Below, in pieces: positions 36,070 to 45,401 of a DNA stretch of 64,000 nucleotides. Source of the DNA: Candidatus Pacearchaeota archaeon. GTDB taxonomy: Archaea; Nanobdellota; Nanobdellia; Pacearchaeales; GW2011-AR1. The translations under genes were made by a program, and so were the position numbers. The DNA is taken from positions 62,001 through 126,000 of the forward strand of contig JAGLGM010000002.1 in assembly GCA_023144035.1 (NCBI GenBank). The letters run 5' to 3'. The notes under the pieces are model-generated. The model saw nothing but the letters and a program-made list of their open reading frames with translations, was not told the origin of the DNA and did not search any database. Numbering within the stretch: position 1 is the stretch's first letter; each line of letters begins with the position of its first letter.

Positions 36070-36462
36070 ATGTTAAGAAAAATAAGAGATGCTTTTTCAA
36101 GTTCTGAAGAGGATTTAACTACAAATCCAGATTATCTTGAAATTGATTTAGAACAAGAAGAAAAAGAAAACAAAGTTATGGTTAAACTTTTTACATTAAA
36201 ACAATATGAAGATGTTAATTCTGTACTTAATGCTTTAAGAGAAGGATATACTATTGCTATTATTGATATAAAAATCTTAAGACAAAAAGACCCTATTGAG
36301 CTAAAAAGAGCTGTTTCAAAGATAAAAAAGACAGCAGATGCCCTTGAAGGAAGTATTGCTGGTTTTGGAGAAAATACAGTTATTATTACTCCATCTTTTG
36401 CAAAAATATCAAAAGAACCAGACAGAGTTCCAAAAGAAGAAAAAAGATTTGATGATTATTAA
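36070..36462 (+). CDS. SepF-like cell division protein
   Basis: MVKLFTLKQYEDVNSVLNALREGYTIAIIDI...DALEGSIAGFGENTVIITP. Confidence 0.85.
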   Translation: MLRKIRDAFSSSEEDLTTNPDYLEIDLEQEEKENKVMVKLFTLKQYEDVNSVLNALREGYTIAIIDIKILRQKDPIELKRAVSKIKKTADALEGSIAGFGENTVIITPSFAKISKEPDRVPKEEKRFDDY

Positions 36463-36471
36463 TTTTTAAAA

Positions 36472-36690
36472 GTGGTGAAAAATCCTAAGAAATATTTATC
36501 TAGAAAAAAAATTTATTATGATTCTGGCGAAGGCGCTATTTCTGGAGAATTAACTCAAGAAAAGGAAACATATTATTTTAATTCAGAAGATAATGAAAAA
36601 ATACCTCTTACATTTAGTGGTAAAAATAGAGTAATTGTTAAAGATGGAATGCTTGTACCTAAATTATTTATACAAAAACAAAGAATTTAA
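36472..36690 (+). CDS. Small hypothetical protein
   Basis: 72-aa ORF with GTG start between sepF and dph2-like. Confidence 0.5.
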   Translation: MVKNPKKYLSRKKIYYDSGEGAISGELTQEKETYYFNSEDNEKIPLTFSGKNRVIVKDGMLVPKLFIQKQRI

Positions 36691-36714
36691 AACCTATTAG
36701 TTCTGAACTTATTT

Positions 36715-37332
36715 ATGGTTAAAACTATATTTGTACCTGCAAAATCAAAAACAAGCTTAAATAAATTTAAAATAAAGGAGATTTCAAAGAAACTTCCAAA
36801 AGAAATAGTTATTGCTTATTCTATTCAATATCAAAAACTTGCATTTGAAATAAAAAAAGTTCTAACAAATCATAATATTTTAAAGATAGTTCAAGTTTTA
36901 GGATGTAGTCAGCCAAAATTTCCTAAGAACACAAAAGCAGTACTATTAATAGGGTCTGGGAGATTTCATGCAATTTCTTTAGCTTATGAAACAAAACTTC
37001 CTATTTATATACTAGAAAAAAACCAATTAACTAAGATTTCCAAGAAAGATATTGAATTATATGAAAAAAAGAATAAAGCTTCATATTTGAAATTTCTTAA
37101 TGAAGATAATGTAGGCCTATTAATATCTACAAAGCCAGGCCAAGAAAATCTTCAAAGGGCTTTAAATCTTAAAAAGAAACTAAAAAAGAATTCTTACCTA
37201 TTTATTAGCAATGCTATTGATATATCTGAATTTGAGAATTTTGGATTAGATTGTTGGGTAAATACAGCTTGCCCAAGGCTCGATATGGATAGCAGTGTAA
37301 TCAATATATCGAGACTTCTGACGAAATCTTAA
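36715..37332 (+). CDS. Dph2-like protein lacking the N-terminal domain
   Basis: VLGCSQP, IGSGRFHAISLAY, STKPGQENLQRAL, WVNTACPRLDMD. Confidence 0.8.
   Translation: MVKTIFVPAKSKTSLNKFKIKEISKKLPKEIVIAYSIQYQKLAFEIKKVLTNHNILKIVQVLGCSQPKFPKNTKAVLLIGSGRFHAISLAYETKLPIYILEKNQLTKISKKDIELYEKKNKASYLKFLNEDNVGLLISTKPGQENLQRALNLKKKLKKNSYLFISNAIDISEFENFGLDCWVNTACPRLDMDSSVINISRLLTKS
37279..37313. repeat. 8-bp perfect inverted repeat CTCGATAT...ATATCGAG
   Basis: Seen directly; within Dph2 3' end. Confidence 0.6.
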
Positions 37333-37356
37333 TTATATTTGTTTTGATTTCAGTCT

Positions 37357-37404
37357 AGGATGGACATGGATAGTTCAGTAATTAATATAAGTAAAGTAGA
37401 ATAA
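37357..37404 (+). pseudogene. Displaced in-frame duplicate of Dph2 C-terminus (RMDMDSSVINISKVE*)
   Basis: Same frame, 81 bp downstream of RLDMDSSVINISR; separated by TAA and TGA. Confidence 0.75.
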
Positions 37405-37530
37405 AAAATCATATTCATTGTATTACACTCGCAGGCGCGTGATAGTAATCTATAATTATTCTGTTAGAGAATTACTAATTAACAGTTTATCTAAAGCTGT
37501 TAGGCTGAGCAATTTATTATTTTGCTATTT

Positions 37531-37941
37531 TCATACTTTAGCAATAGAGAAAACTACTTTTAGAGCTACAAGAATTGTTGCAGGTACAAACAATACTAAT
37601 AAAGCAGCAAAAGTTGAAGAAACAGCATCACCTATTCCAATACCTATTAAAGAACCTGTGACACTTTCCATACCAAATTTACTAACAATAACTAATATTG
37701 CTCCAGCAATCATAAATGTATGAGAATCTTTACTTGTGACATTCATAGCCCCAACTATTAAACCAAGAATAACTAAAACTCCATAAATTTGAGCACTAAA
37801 TCTTGATAATTCAGGAATTGGAATCAAAGTTGTACCTATTCCAATAATAATTGCTAGGACAACACCTATTAAAAAAGCCCATGCCCCGATTGTGTTCTCT
37901 TTAGATTTAATAGCCATCTTTTCACTAAAATATCTAATCAC
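37531..37941 (-). CDS. Hypothetical four-TM membrane protein
   Basis: TM-rich 136-aa ORF. Confidence 0.6.
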   Translation of the reverse strand: MIRYFSEKMAIKSKENTIGAWAFLIGVVLAIIIGIGTTLIPIPELSRFSAQIYGVLVILGLIVGAMNVTSKDSHTFMIAGAILVIVSKFGMESVTGSLIGIGIGDAVSSTFAALLVLFVPATILVALKVVFSIAKV

Positions 37942-38037
37942 CGAGGATATTTAAACTTTTTGAAATAACTAGTTTCAGTATATGTTTTAGAGAATAGAAA
38001 TCTTTATAAACGCCCGTAACTCTCAAATGACTACAAA

Positions 38038-39726
38038 ATGAAAGCCAAAACATTAAGTTTAATGACTCTAAGTATTTTAGCGTTAGTATTAGTTATTGGA
38101 TTAACTAGTGCTGCTATTACTTTAACACCTACTACTTATACAACTGTTACAGAACAAGGAGATTCGGTCTCATTTACTTTCACTCTTGATAGTGATGGTG
38201 TTTGTTCAATTGGTGGTGTTCCTTCATCATGTACTTTAGGAGATCTTTATGTGACTCCTTCTGGATTAACTGGCGCTGGAACTATTCCTTCTTCTGATGT
38301 TCAAGTTACAGGAATCCAATCTACAATTGCTGCAGGTGGAAGTGCAACAATTACAGTTACAATAGCTGTAGATGAATTACAAACTCCCGGAGATTATGTT
38401 GGAACTCTTTTAGTTGGAGGAAATCATGTTGAAACAAGTTCGGCAGTAATAGAACAAACATTAAACATAAATCCTATCACAGTAACTGAAAAACCAAGAC
38501 CAACTGAAGTTAATGAATGTTTAGCAAATCCTGGTTCAACAAACCTTATGGAATTAGAAATCGAAGAGATTACTGTTGTTAGTGGACTTAGTGAAGAAGA
38601 TAATGAATGGGTACCTCTTGATACTGTTGAAGTTGAAGTTAGAGTAGAAAATACTGAAAATGATTTTAAATTAGAAAATGTTGTTGTTAACTGGGGATTA
38701 TATAATTTAGATACAGGAGAATGGGTAATTGAAGAAGAAGAAAGTGATTTTAATATTAAAGATGATGAAGAAGAAACATTATATCTTACATTTACATTAG
38801 AAGATCCAGAAGATTTTGAAAGTAATGATGAATATGCTTTTTTTGTTTGGACTACTGCAGAAGGAGAAGAAAATGAATTAGAAGTCTGTAGAGCTGTTTC
38901 AGAAGAGATTGATGTAATAGTTGAAAGCGATTTCTTAGTATTAAGTAATTTTGAAATTGAAGGAATTGCATTAGAAGATATGGAATACCCAGATGCACTT
39001 TCATGTGGAAGTACTTTAACACTTACAGCAGATATTTGGAATATTGGAGATTCTAATCAAGAAGATATTGAACTTAGAATATATAATAATGATTTTGGAA
39101 TTGATGAACTTTTAGAAATAGGAGAAGTTGATTCTTTTGATAGTGAACCAATAAGCTTTATATTTACAATACCAGAAGGAATGGAAGAAGGATGGGATAC
39201 TTTAGAATTTACAATCCAAGAAGATGGGGATATCTTTGAAAATGATTATACAGATGAAGATGCTGAATTTGAAATTTTATTTAACTTAGAAAATTGCGCA
39301 TTTCCGCAAGCATTTGTAAGTGCATCTTTAGATGATGGTGGTAAAGCAGGAAAAGATTTAATTGTTAGAACTACAATTACAAACACAGGAACAGAAGCAA
39401 CAACTTATTTAGTTAATGCATTTGGATATGCAGAATGGGCTTCTACATTAGATATTTCACCAGACACAGTTACTTTAGAAGCAGGACAATCAACAGATGT
39501 ATTAATTACACTTGATGTTAATAGAGATGCTTCAGGAGAAAAGTTATTCAATATTGAAGTACTTTCAGAAGGCCAACTTGTAATGAGTCAACCTTTATCA
39601 GTAAGTCTTGAAAAAGCTTTATTAGGAGATGTTTTCGAAAATGATGTTCTTTTCGCATTAGCTATAGGTATTGCTTTAATTATTTTAGCAATCATAATTA
39701 TTTTTATAGTTAGAGCTAGAAGATAA
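38038..39726 (+). CDS. Secreted cell-surface protein, beta-rich, C-terminal TM plus basic tail
   Basis: N-terminal signal peptide MKAKTLSLMTLSILALVLVIGLTSA, C-terminus LFALAIGIALIILAIIIIFIVRARR. Confidence 0.8.
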   Translation: MKAKTLSLMTLSILALVLVIGLTSAAITLTPTTYTTVTEQGDSVSFTFTLDSDGVCSIGGVPSSCTLGDLYVTPSGLTGAGTIPSSDVQVTGIQSTIAAGGSATITVTIAVDELQTPGDYVGTLLVGGNHVETSSAVIEQTLNINPITVTEKPRPTEVNECLANPGSTNLMELEIEEITVVSGLSEEDNEWVPLDTVEVEVRVENTENDFKLENVVVNWGLYNLDTGEWVIEEEESDFNIKDDEEETLYLTFTLEDPEDFESNDEYAFFVWTTAEGEENELEVCRAVSEEIDVIVESDFLVLSNFEIEGIALEDMEYPDALSCGSTLTLTADIWNIGDSNQEDIELRIYNNDFGIDELLEIGEVDSFDSEPISFIFTIPEGMEEGWDTLEFTIQEDGDIFENDYTDEDAEFEILFNLENCAFPQAFVSASLDDGGKAGKDLIVRTTITNTGTEATTYLVNAFGYAEWASTLDISPDTVTLEAGQSTDVLITLDVNRDASGEKLFNIEVLSEGQLVMSQPLSVSLEKALLGDVFENDVLFALAIGIALIILAIIIIFIVRARR

Positions 39727-39828
39727 AATTTGTTCTATATTTTTATTAAAGTAATATAAAAGATTTATTTATTATTTTCATCTCTATAAAACCTTAAAAT
39801 ACTTAAAGCAATTTTAACTCTTTTTCAT

Positions 39829-40392
39829 ATGAAATGCTTAAAAAAGAAAATTACAGATGTTTTTCTTAGATATGCAATAATGCTTTTATTATCTGTCTCA
39901 GGACTCTGGATATTTTATGCAATATTCACTCCTTTAACAATATATCCTACTTATTTTTTACTTGATTTATTCTTTGGAGCTACACTCTCGGGAAATATTA
40001 TATTAGTTAAGAATATGTTCCCAATTGAAATTGTAGAAGCCTGTGTAGCTGGTTCTGCCTATTATTTACTCTTAATACTTAATTTATCAACTCCTAATAT
40101 TGTTCTTAAAAAAAGGTTAAAAATTGTCTTAGAATCTTTCTTAGCACTTTTAATTATTAATCTTTTAAGAATATTCTTCTTAAGTATAATGTATGTATCA
40201 GGTTCTACTTTATTTGATGTAACTCATAAGATTTTCTGGTATTTTGCCAATATATTGTTTATACTTTGCATTTGGTTTTTTATGGTAAAAAGTTTTAAAT
40301 TAAAAGAAATACCTTTTTACTCAGATTTAAAGTTCTTTTTTAATTTACAGAAAAAAGCTAATAAATCCAAACATACCAAGAAAAATAAGTAA
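39829..40392 (+). CDS. Archaeosortase/exosortase-like transmembrane protein
   Basis: EACVAGSAYYLLLIL (Cys motif), NLLRI (Arg), DVTHKIFWYF (His) in TM context. Confidence 0.75.
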   Translation: MKCLKKKITDVFLRYAIMLLLSVSGLWIFYAIFTPLTIYPTYFLLDLFFGATLSGNIILVKNMFPIEIVEACVAGSAYYLLLILNLSTPNIVLKKRLKIVLESFLALLIINLLRIFFLSIMYVSGSTLFDVTHKIFWYFANILFILCIWFFMVKSFKLKEIPFYSDLKFFFNLQKKANKSKHTKKNK

Positions 40393-40824
40393 ACCAGCAA
40401 TTAAAACACCTAAAGCAATAGATAAAATACTTTTTCTTCTATCTAATCCCAATATCCATGCAACAAGACTACCTGACCAAGCCCCTGTTCCAGGTAAAGG
40501 AACAGCAATAAGTAATGTTAATGCAATAAAACCAAGTGCAGCATGCCTTTTTTCAAATTTATCCACTCTTTTTTGAAATCTTTTTAGAGAAGCTTTAAAG
40601 AATTTTTCATAGAATTTAAAATTCATTAACCATTTATGGATATGATCAAGAAAGAAAAATATAATAAAAATTAATAAAATATTTATTAAAACTATTAATA
40701 AAAATACAAGAATTAAGGAAACTCCATTTTCTTGAGCATATAACATTGCTAAAGGAAGCCCTACTCTTAATTCAAATACAGGTAAAAGCGTAAGTAGTAT
40801 AGCGTAAAGAAGTTTTAATGCCAT
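40345..40824 (-). CDS. COG2426/small multidrug export-like membrane protein
   Basis: LPVFELRVGLPLAM...AVPLPGTGAWSGSLVAWILGLDRRKS. Confidence 0.8.
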   Translation of the reverse strand: MALKLLYAILLTLLPVFELRVGLPLAMLYAQENGVSLILVFLLIVLINILLIFIIFFFLDHIHKWLMNFKFYEKFFKASLKRFQKRVDKFEKRHAALGFIALTLLIAVPLPGTGAWSGSLVAWILGLDRRKSILSIALGVLIAGLLIFLGMFGFISFFL

Positions 40825-40828
40825 TTAA

Positions 40829-41533
40829 TCAGTTTAATATTTTATTAATTTCAACAAAAGTTTCTAACATGAATCTTTCAGTTCCTTCTAATATTTCGCA
40901 TTCATTAATTGTTATTTTGTAACAAGTATTCCAAAATTGTTCAACTTTAGTTTCATTTCCCGCTTCAATTTGAAGAAAAACATATTTTCCTGTTGCATCA
41001 CATCCTGCTTCTTCATCTTTAATAACTTCTGTTCCAAGAAAATTGTATAAATTAACTATATTTGCAATTGCAATAACACCATCTCCATTACAATCAAAAT
41101 TTCCAGTCATATTAATAACCATGTTTTCTGATAAAGAAAGTTCCCCTATAAAAGGAACTTTTTCTAATTTTTTAGGGTTGTTTCTTATATAAAAATTATA
41201 ATTCGATATTTTTTCTCCATCTTCAGAATAGATTGGAAAAGCAGTGTTGTAAAAAACTAAATTTCCTTCTTTAACAATTTCAAATTTAACTCCCTCATAA
41301 GTAAAATGTGCTGTTTTATAATTAATAAACAAAACTAAGGCAAACAATAAAATAAAAAGACCTAATATACTTAAGATAATATTTAATTGTTTTTTTTGCC
41401 TTTTAATTTGATCTTTACTTGCATGTTTTATTTCTTCTTTTCCATGAAATATTTTTGTTTTTTCTTTTCCGTCTTTTTCTATTTTAACAATTTCAGTAAC
41501 TTCTTTTTTTACTGCTTTTTTTTTCTTAGCCAT
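40829..41533 (-). CDS. Single-TM hypothetical protein, paralog of 41566..42135
   Basis: Charged N-terminus, TM, extracellular domain with Cys. Confidence 0.6.
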   Translation of the reverse strand: MAKKKKAVKKEVTEIVKIEKDGKEKTKIFHGKEEIKHASKDQIKRQKKQLNIILSILGLFILLFALVLFINYKTAHFTYEGVKFEIVKEGNLVFYNTAFPIYSEDGEKISNYNFYIRNNPKKLEKVPFIGELSLSENMVINMTGNFDCNGDGVIAIANIVNLYNFLGTEVIKDEEAGCDATGKYVFLQIEAGNETKVEQFWNTCYKITINECEILEGTERFMLETFVEINKILN

Positions 41534-41565
41534 AGATATTTTTTCGTTTTTTAAGTTTATAAATT

Positions 41566-42135
41566 TTATCGTACTCCCAAAATATTAAATAAAAACTCAT
41601 CACTAATTTGAGTTAAGTTTTCTTGAGGTCCTTGAATAAAAACACAATTCTCTTCTTGAATTATATTTGTTTGGTTTTTTTCTTCAATAATTATAAAATT
41701 ATCTTCACAAGTTTTTAAAGGAAGATCTCCTTCACAATCATTTTCATCAAAACAAGCATTTTGCATTCTCAAAACAATTTGATTTAAATTTGAAACAATT
41801 TCAGATGTTGCTCCTGAATTTTCCGAAGAAATATAAAGAGGTTTATCATAATAATTATTTAAAAAATTAACTTCAGTTTCAATTTCTTGAACCTCATTTG
41901 GATTGTATGTGAAAATAAAATTAAAATTCCCAAGCTCCAATACCCAAAAATTACTTTGTTTAATAAATTCAAAACCATTATATTTTATTTTATCAATACT
42001 TTTTTCTGCTCCAAAAGAACCAACAATAACTCCAAAAACACTACCAAACATAACAATTATCAATATAACTCCAATTATTATCTGATTTTTTTTCTGCTTT
42101 TTAGCTTCAGAGCTTTTTGCTTTTAAACGTTTCAT
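41566..42135 (-). CDS. Single-TM hypothetical protein, paralog of 40829..41533
   Basis: Same architecture as neighbour. Confidence 0.6.
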   Translation of the reverse strand: MKRLKAKSSEAKKQKKNQIIIGVILIIVMFGSVFGVIVGSFGAEKSIDKIKYNGFEFIKQSNFWVLELGNFNFIFTYNPNEVQEIETEVNFLNNYYDKPLYISSENSGATSEIVSNLNQIVLRMQNACFDENDCEGDLPLKTCEDNFIIIEEKNQTNIIQEENCVFIQGPQENLTQISDEFLFNILGVR

Positions 42136-42185
42136 CTAATAAAACAGAATTTAGAATATAAAAAGCTTATTGCAATATATTTAAT

Positions 42186-42539
42186 TTATTTGTACCTTAA
42201 TTTTTTATCATAATTTGGATGGTCAACTATATCAAGAATAAAAGAGATGACTTCAATTTTAGATTCACCTTCTGTTAAAGTATAAAGCATTCTCCAAAAA
42301 TTTGGTAATTCAACTCGAAATAAATTTGTAATTCCATATTTAATTTTGTATTCTTCTGGAATCAATTTTTTAGATAAAGGATTTCCATATTGAGGATTTT
42401 CTTTTATGAATTCCATTTTTTGTTTAATTGATTTAAGAAGGGTTCTCTCATTTTTTGAGTTTACAGATTCTTTATTAAGATATCTAAAAACTTCTTTTGC
42501 TGCTGGAGAAAGAATAATTTTTACTTCTTTTTTATACAT
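42186..42539 (-). CDS. RelE/ParE-superfamily toxin-like
   Basis: IILSPAAKEVFRYL...IKENPQYGNPLSKKLIPEEYKIKYGITNLFRVELPNFWRMLYTL. Confidence 0.75.
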   Translation of the reverse strand: MYKKEVKIILSPAAKEVFRYLNKESVNSKNERTLLKSIKQKMEFIKENPQYGNPLSKKLIPEEYKIKYGITNLFRVELPNFWRMLYTLTEGESKIEVISFILDIVDHPNYDKKLRYK

Positions 42540-42811
42540 TAAACTTCAATCCCTCTTTTTACAGCTTCTCTTAATTTTTGGTTTGTATTGTGAATCCAGG
42601 TTATGCCTTTTAACCCAACAATAATTTTATTACTTTCCTCTAAGTAATGAAGAATAACTATAAGTGTATTATGATTTACTTGTCTCGGCAGTTTTCTTTT
42701 TAACTCTGCTACAGAAATCACACTTTCATTTATATTTTTTAAAACTTCTTCCACCATCATGACTGTATTTAAAGTTGGCCAATGAGAAGGTTTGTTTTGT
42801 ATTTGAACCAT
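42539..42811 (-). CDS. Putative cognate antitoxin (wHTH-like)
   Basis: ELKRKLPRQVNHNTLIVILHYLEESNKIIVGLKGITWI; overlaps toxin start. Confidence 0.65.
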   Translation of the reverse strand: MVQIQNKPSHWPTLNTVMMVEEVLKNINESVISVAELKRKLPRQVNHNTLIVILHYLEESNKIIVGLKGITWIHNTNQKLREAVKRGIEV

Positions 42812-42896
42812 TTGATTACATATTTGTAATAAATTGTTATTTATATATCACTAATAGGTACAAGTTAGTATTTAAACTTTCCTAATTATTACAAAA

Positions 42897-42963
42897 GCTT
42901 TCGCCGAGGTTCTTAGACAGAGACAAATCTAAACAATAAATAACGATTTTTCAAGAGCCAAGC
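42897..42963 (+). ncRNA. Candidate structured RNA
   Basis: GCTT/AAGC and GGTTCTT/AAGAGCC stems; TATTTAAAC TATA-like about 24 nt upstream of 42897. Confidence 0.3.
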
Positions 42964-42971
42964 TAAGCCTT

Positions 42972-43012
42972 AAAAAAAAAGAAAAAGAAAAAAATAAAAA
43001 ATTAAATTTTGG
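42972..43012 (-). terminator. T-rich termination tract downstream of S-layer gene
   Basis: Minus strand T-runs ...TTTTTTATTTTTTTCTTTTTCTTTTTTTTT. Confidence 0.55.
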
Positions 43013-43013
43013 T

Positions 43014-45359
43014 TTAACTAAATGCTGTAAGAGCAGCTGTACTAGTTGTTCCTACTCCTCCTACACTTGTATCTACATTTTGTGTTCTTAGATATGTAGC
43101 AGCATTTCTTGTGTCTGCAGCTTCATAACCTGCAACCAATAATGCCATTCCACTAGTAATTTCTGAAGTAGCGTATGATTTAATCAGGAATTGTCCTGTT
43201 CCTACACCAGTAGCTTCAGTCCATGCAGCACCACAATAAGCACCACCAACTAAAGCAGCAGCAGCTGAGTTAATACAACTTCCACCAACAACAATTAAGT
43301 TCTTAGTAGCAACTGAACTAACTTCTGTATCTTTTACAATTATAACTCCTGTTTCTCCATCTGTTGTTACAATAGCATCTGCAGAACTAATATATACATT
43401 AGCAGCAACTTCATCTCCGTGGTAAACTAATTTTACACTCTTTTGTCCTGAACTTGGCTTATTATATAAGATTTCAGTTGAAAGATCTGAGTAAGTAAAG
43501 TCTCTCCACACATCAGTTTCACCAATTTCTGAAGATGTAGCATCTGCAGCAGTACTTGTATTAATACTTGATACTTCAACTTCAGCAGTAGTAGAACTGT
43601 CCCATCCAATAGTCATATTAATCCAATCACCAGAATATTTGTTTTCTGATTTATCTTCTTCTTTCATAACTAACCAGAAAGATGTTCCATTTGTACCTGT
43701 TCCAGTTGCACTCCAACCAGTACCATTAATAACACCAGCAGCATAAGGGGTTGTAGCATTTACATTTGCCACATGATATGGCAAGTAAACAGTAGCTCCT
43801 TCTTCTGAATAAAGTGTATGGAAATCAGTATTTGTTCCTGAAGGTTCAACAGTTACATTGTTGTAAGTATCGTTTACTTCATAAACAGTTATTTCTGCAT
43901 TACCTATTCCAATAACATCAGAATCTTTTGCTCCTGTTTTTTTATCAGTCCAAACTCCAGCTTTGTAATATTGGAAATTTGCTTTGTTAGTAGAACTATC
44001 TAATGTAAAACCATTAAATCTAGCTAAATAAGATTCTGCATCACTTCCATCACTCCATGAAACCACAAAGTAATCATCTGTATCAGCATCAAAACTCAAA
44101 TTAGTATCATCTGCAGAAGTAACTAATTGATTATCTGCATCTTTACCAAGACCTGCGAAAGTCCCAGCTGTAGTTGCATATAAAAAGTTAATATCTGCTG
44201 CACCATCTTTTAATGGAAAGTTTTCAAGAACAGCATAAAGTTCTCCACCTTGTTGAACTTGAATAGTTTCTTCAGCAGGATAATTTAATCCTCCAAAAGA
44301 CATACTAACAACTTCAAATCCAGGCATAGTAATTGCTGTATCTTCTGCTATAAATAAGTCATCACTTGCTTTCCAAGCTAATTCAATATTTGATAATACA
44401 TTAGCTGTTAAATCAAAATCAGATTCAAGTCCAGATATAGTTACATCATTTATTTGAACTTCAACATCATTATCTGTAAGTTTTAACTTACCTTTACCAA
44501 TACTAAATTCAACTTTTTTAATTCCACCTGCATAATCTTGAGCAGTAATATCTTTAACACCAATCCAACTTCCATCTGCTAATTTTCGAGTTCCACCTTC
44601 TGCTAAAGATGTTGTAGATACTCCATCTACACTGAATTTAACTTCAGTACTTGAAATAAAATCAAGAACTACAGTTTTTCCATCAACAGTTGTTGTTTCA
44701 CCTTCTGATAAAGTAGTTTCTACAGCAGAATCTAATAAAGTCAAAGTCGTTGAAGTATTAGATAACACATAATATTCTTTACCCATAATAGGTAAATCAG
44801 TTGTAGGCATATCAGTCATTAGCAAAGAATCACTAAAAGCTAATTGATATGTCAAAACAGTTGAACCAGAACTAATCTTAAACCCAATAGTAGGTACATC
44901 TTCTTTATAATCATTGTCTTCAAACATAGTTAATTGAGATGCAGCCATTGTAATCTTTTGAGTATAGTCAATTTCATCATTATCATCATCTATATATTTT
45001 CCATCTGCTAAAAGACTTGGTAATTCATCTTCATCTAAAGCTGAAGAAATAACAGTAGTAATTGCATCACCTAAATGATATTTAGTAGATGTTTTTTCAA
45101 AGGCAAAAATATCTCCATCAGAAAGAGTTACAGTACCAGTACTTGTAACACCAGTAGCTAAATTGGTTTGGATATTTCCAGCTTCAACAGCATCTAAAGC
45201 AGAAACTCCTGATCCTGTACCTTGAACAATTGCCACGTTTGCACTTCCACCAGACACGAAAGGTTCTGGATAGTTAGCAGCCATAGCAGTTCCCATGGTT
45301 AAACCAGTCATTAATATGCTTGCTCCGATTGCCGAAATTTTTCTAATATTAAATTTCAT
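43014..45359 (-). CDS. S-layer protein (MJ/Methanococcus-type architecture)
   Basis: Signal peptide MKFNIRKISAIGASILMTGLTMGTAMAANYP; C-terminal LIVVGGSCINSAAAALVG...LLVAGYEAADTRNAATYLRT. Confidence 0.9.
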   Translation of the reverse strand: MKFNIRKISAIGASILMTGLTMGTAMAANYPEPFVSGGSANVAIVQGTGSGVSALDAVEAGNIQTNLATGVTSTGTVTLSDGDIFAFEKTSTKYHLGDAITTVISSALDEDELPSLLADGKYIDDDNDEIDYTQKITMAASQLTMFEDNDYKEDVPTIGFKISSGSTVLTYQLAFSDSLLMTDMPTTDLPIMGKEYYVLSNTSTTLTLLDSAVETTLSEGETTTVDGKTVVLDFISSTEVKFSVDGVSTTSLAEGGTRKLADGSWIGVKDITAQDYAGGIKKVEFSIGKGKLKLTDNDVEVQINDVTISGLESDFDLTANVLSNIELAWKASDDLFIAEDTAITMPGFEVVSMSFGGLNYPAEETIQVQQGGELYAVLENFPLKDGAADINFLYATTAGTFAGLGKDADNQLVTSADDTNLSFDADTDDYFVVSWSDGSDAESYLARFNGFTLDSSTNKANFQYYKAGVWTDKKTGAKDSDVIGIGNAEITVYEVNDTYNNVTVEPSGTNTDFHTLYSEEGATVYLPYHVANVNATTPYAAGVINGTGWSATGTGTNGTSFWLVMKEEDKSENKYSGDWINMTIGWDSSTTAEVEVSSINTSTAADATSSEIGETDVWRDFTYSDLSTEILYNKPSSGQKSVKLVYHGDEVAANVYISSADAIVTTDGETGVIIVKDTEVSSVATKNLIVVGGSCINSAAAALVGGAYCGAAWTEATGVGTGQFLIKSYATSEITSGMALLVAGYEAADTRNAATYLRTQNVDTSVGGVGTTSTAALTAFS

Positions 45360-45401
45360 TTGTTTTTATTTTTTTAACCTCCTTTCAACTCTATTAAACA
45401 T

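Noticed and set aside
37333-37356. Intron-like TTTGTTTTGATTTCAG before the duplicated Dph2 tail
   Set aside because: Spliceosomal-like introns are not expected in archaea and no bulge-helix-bulge was seen; the displaced-3'-end explanation fits better.
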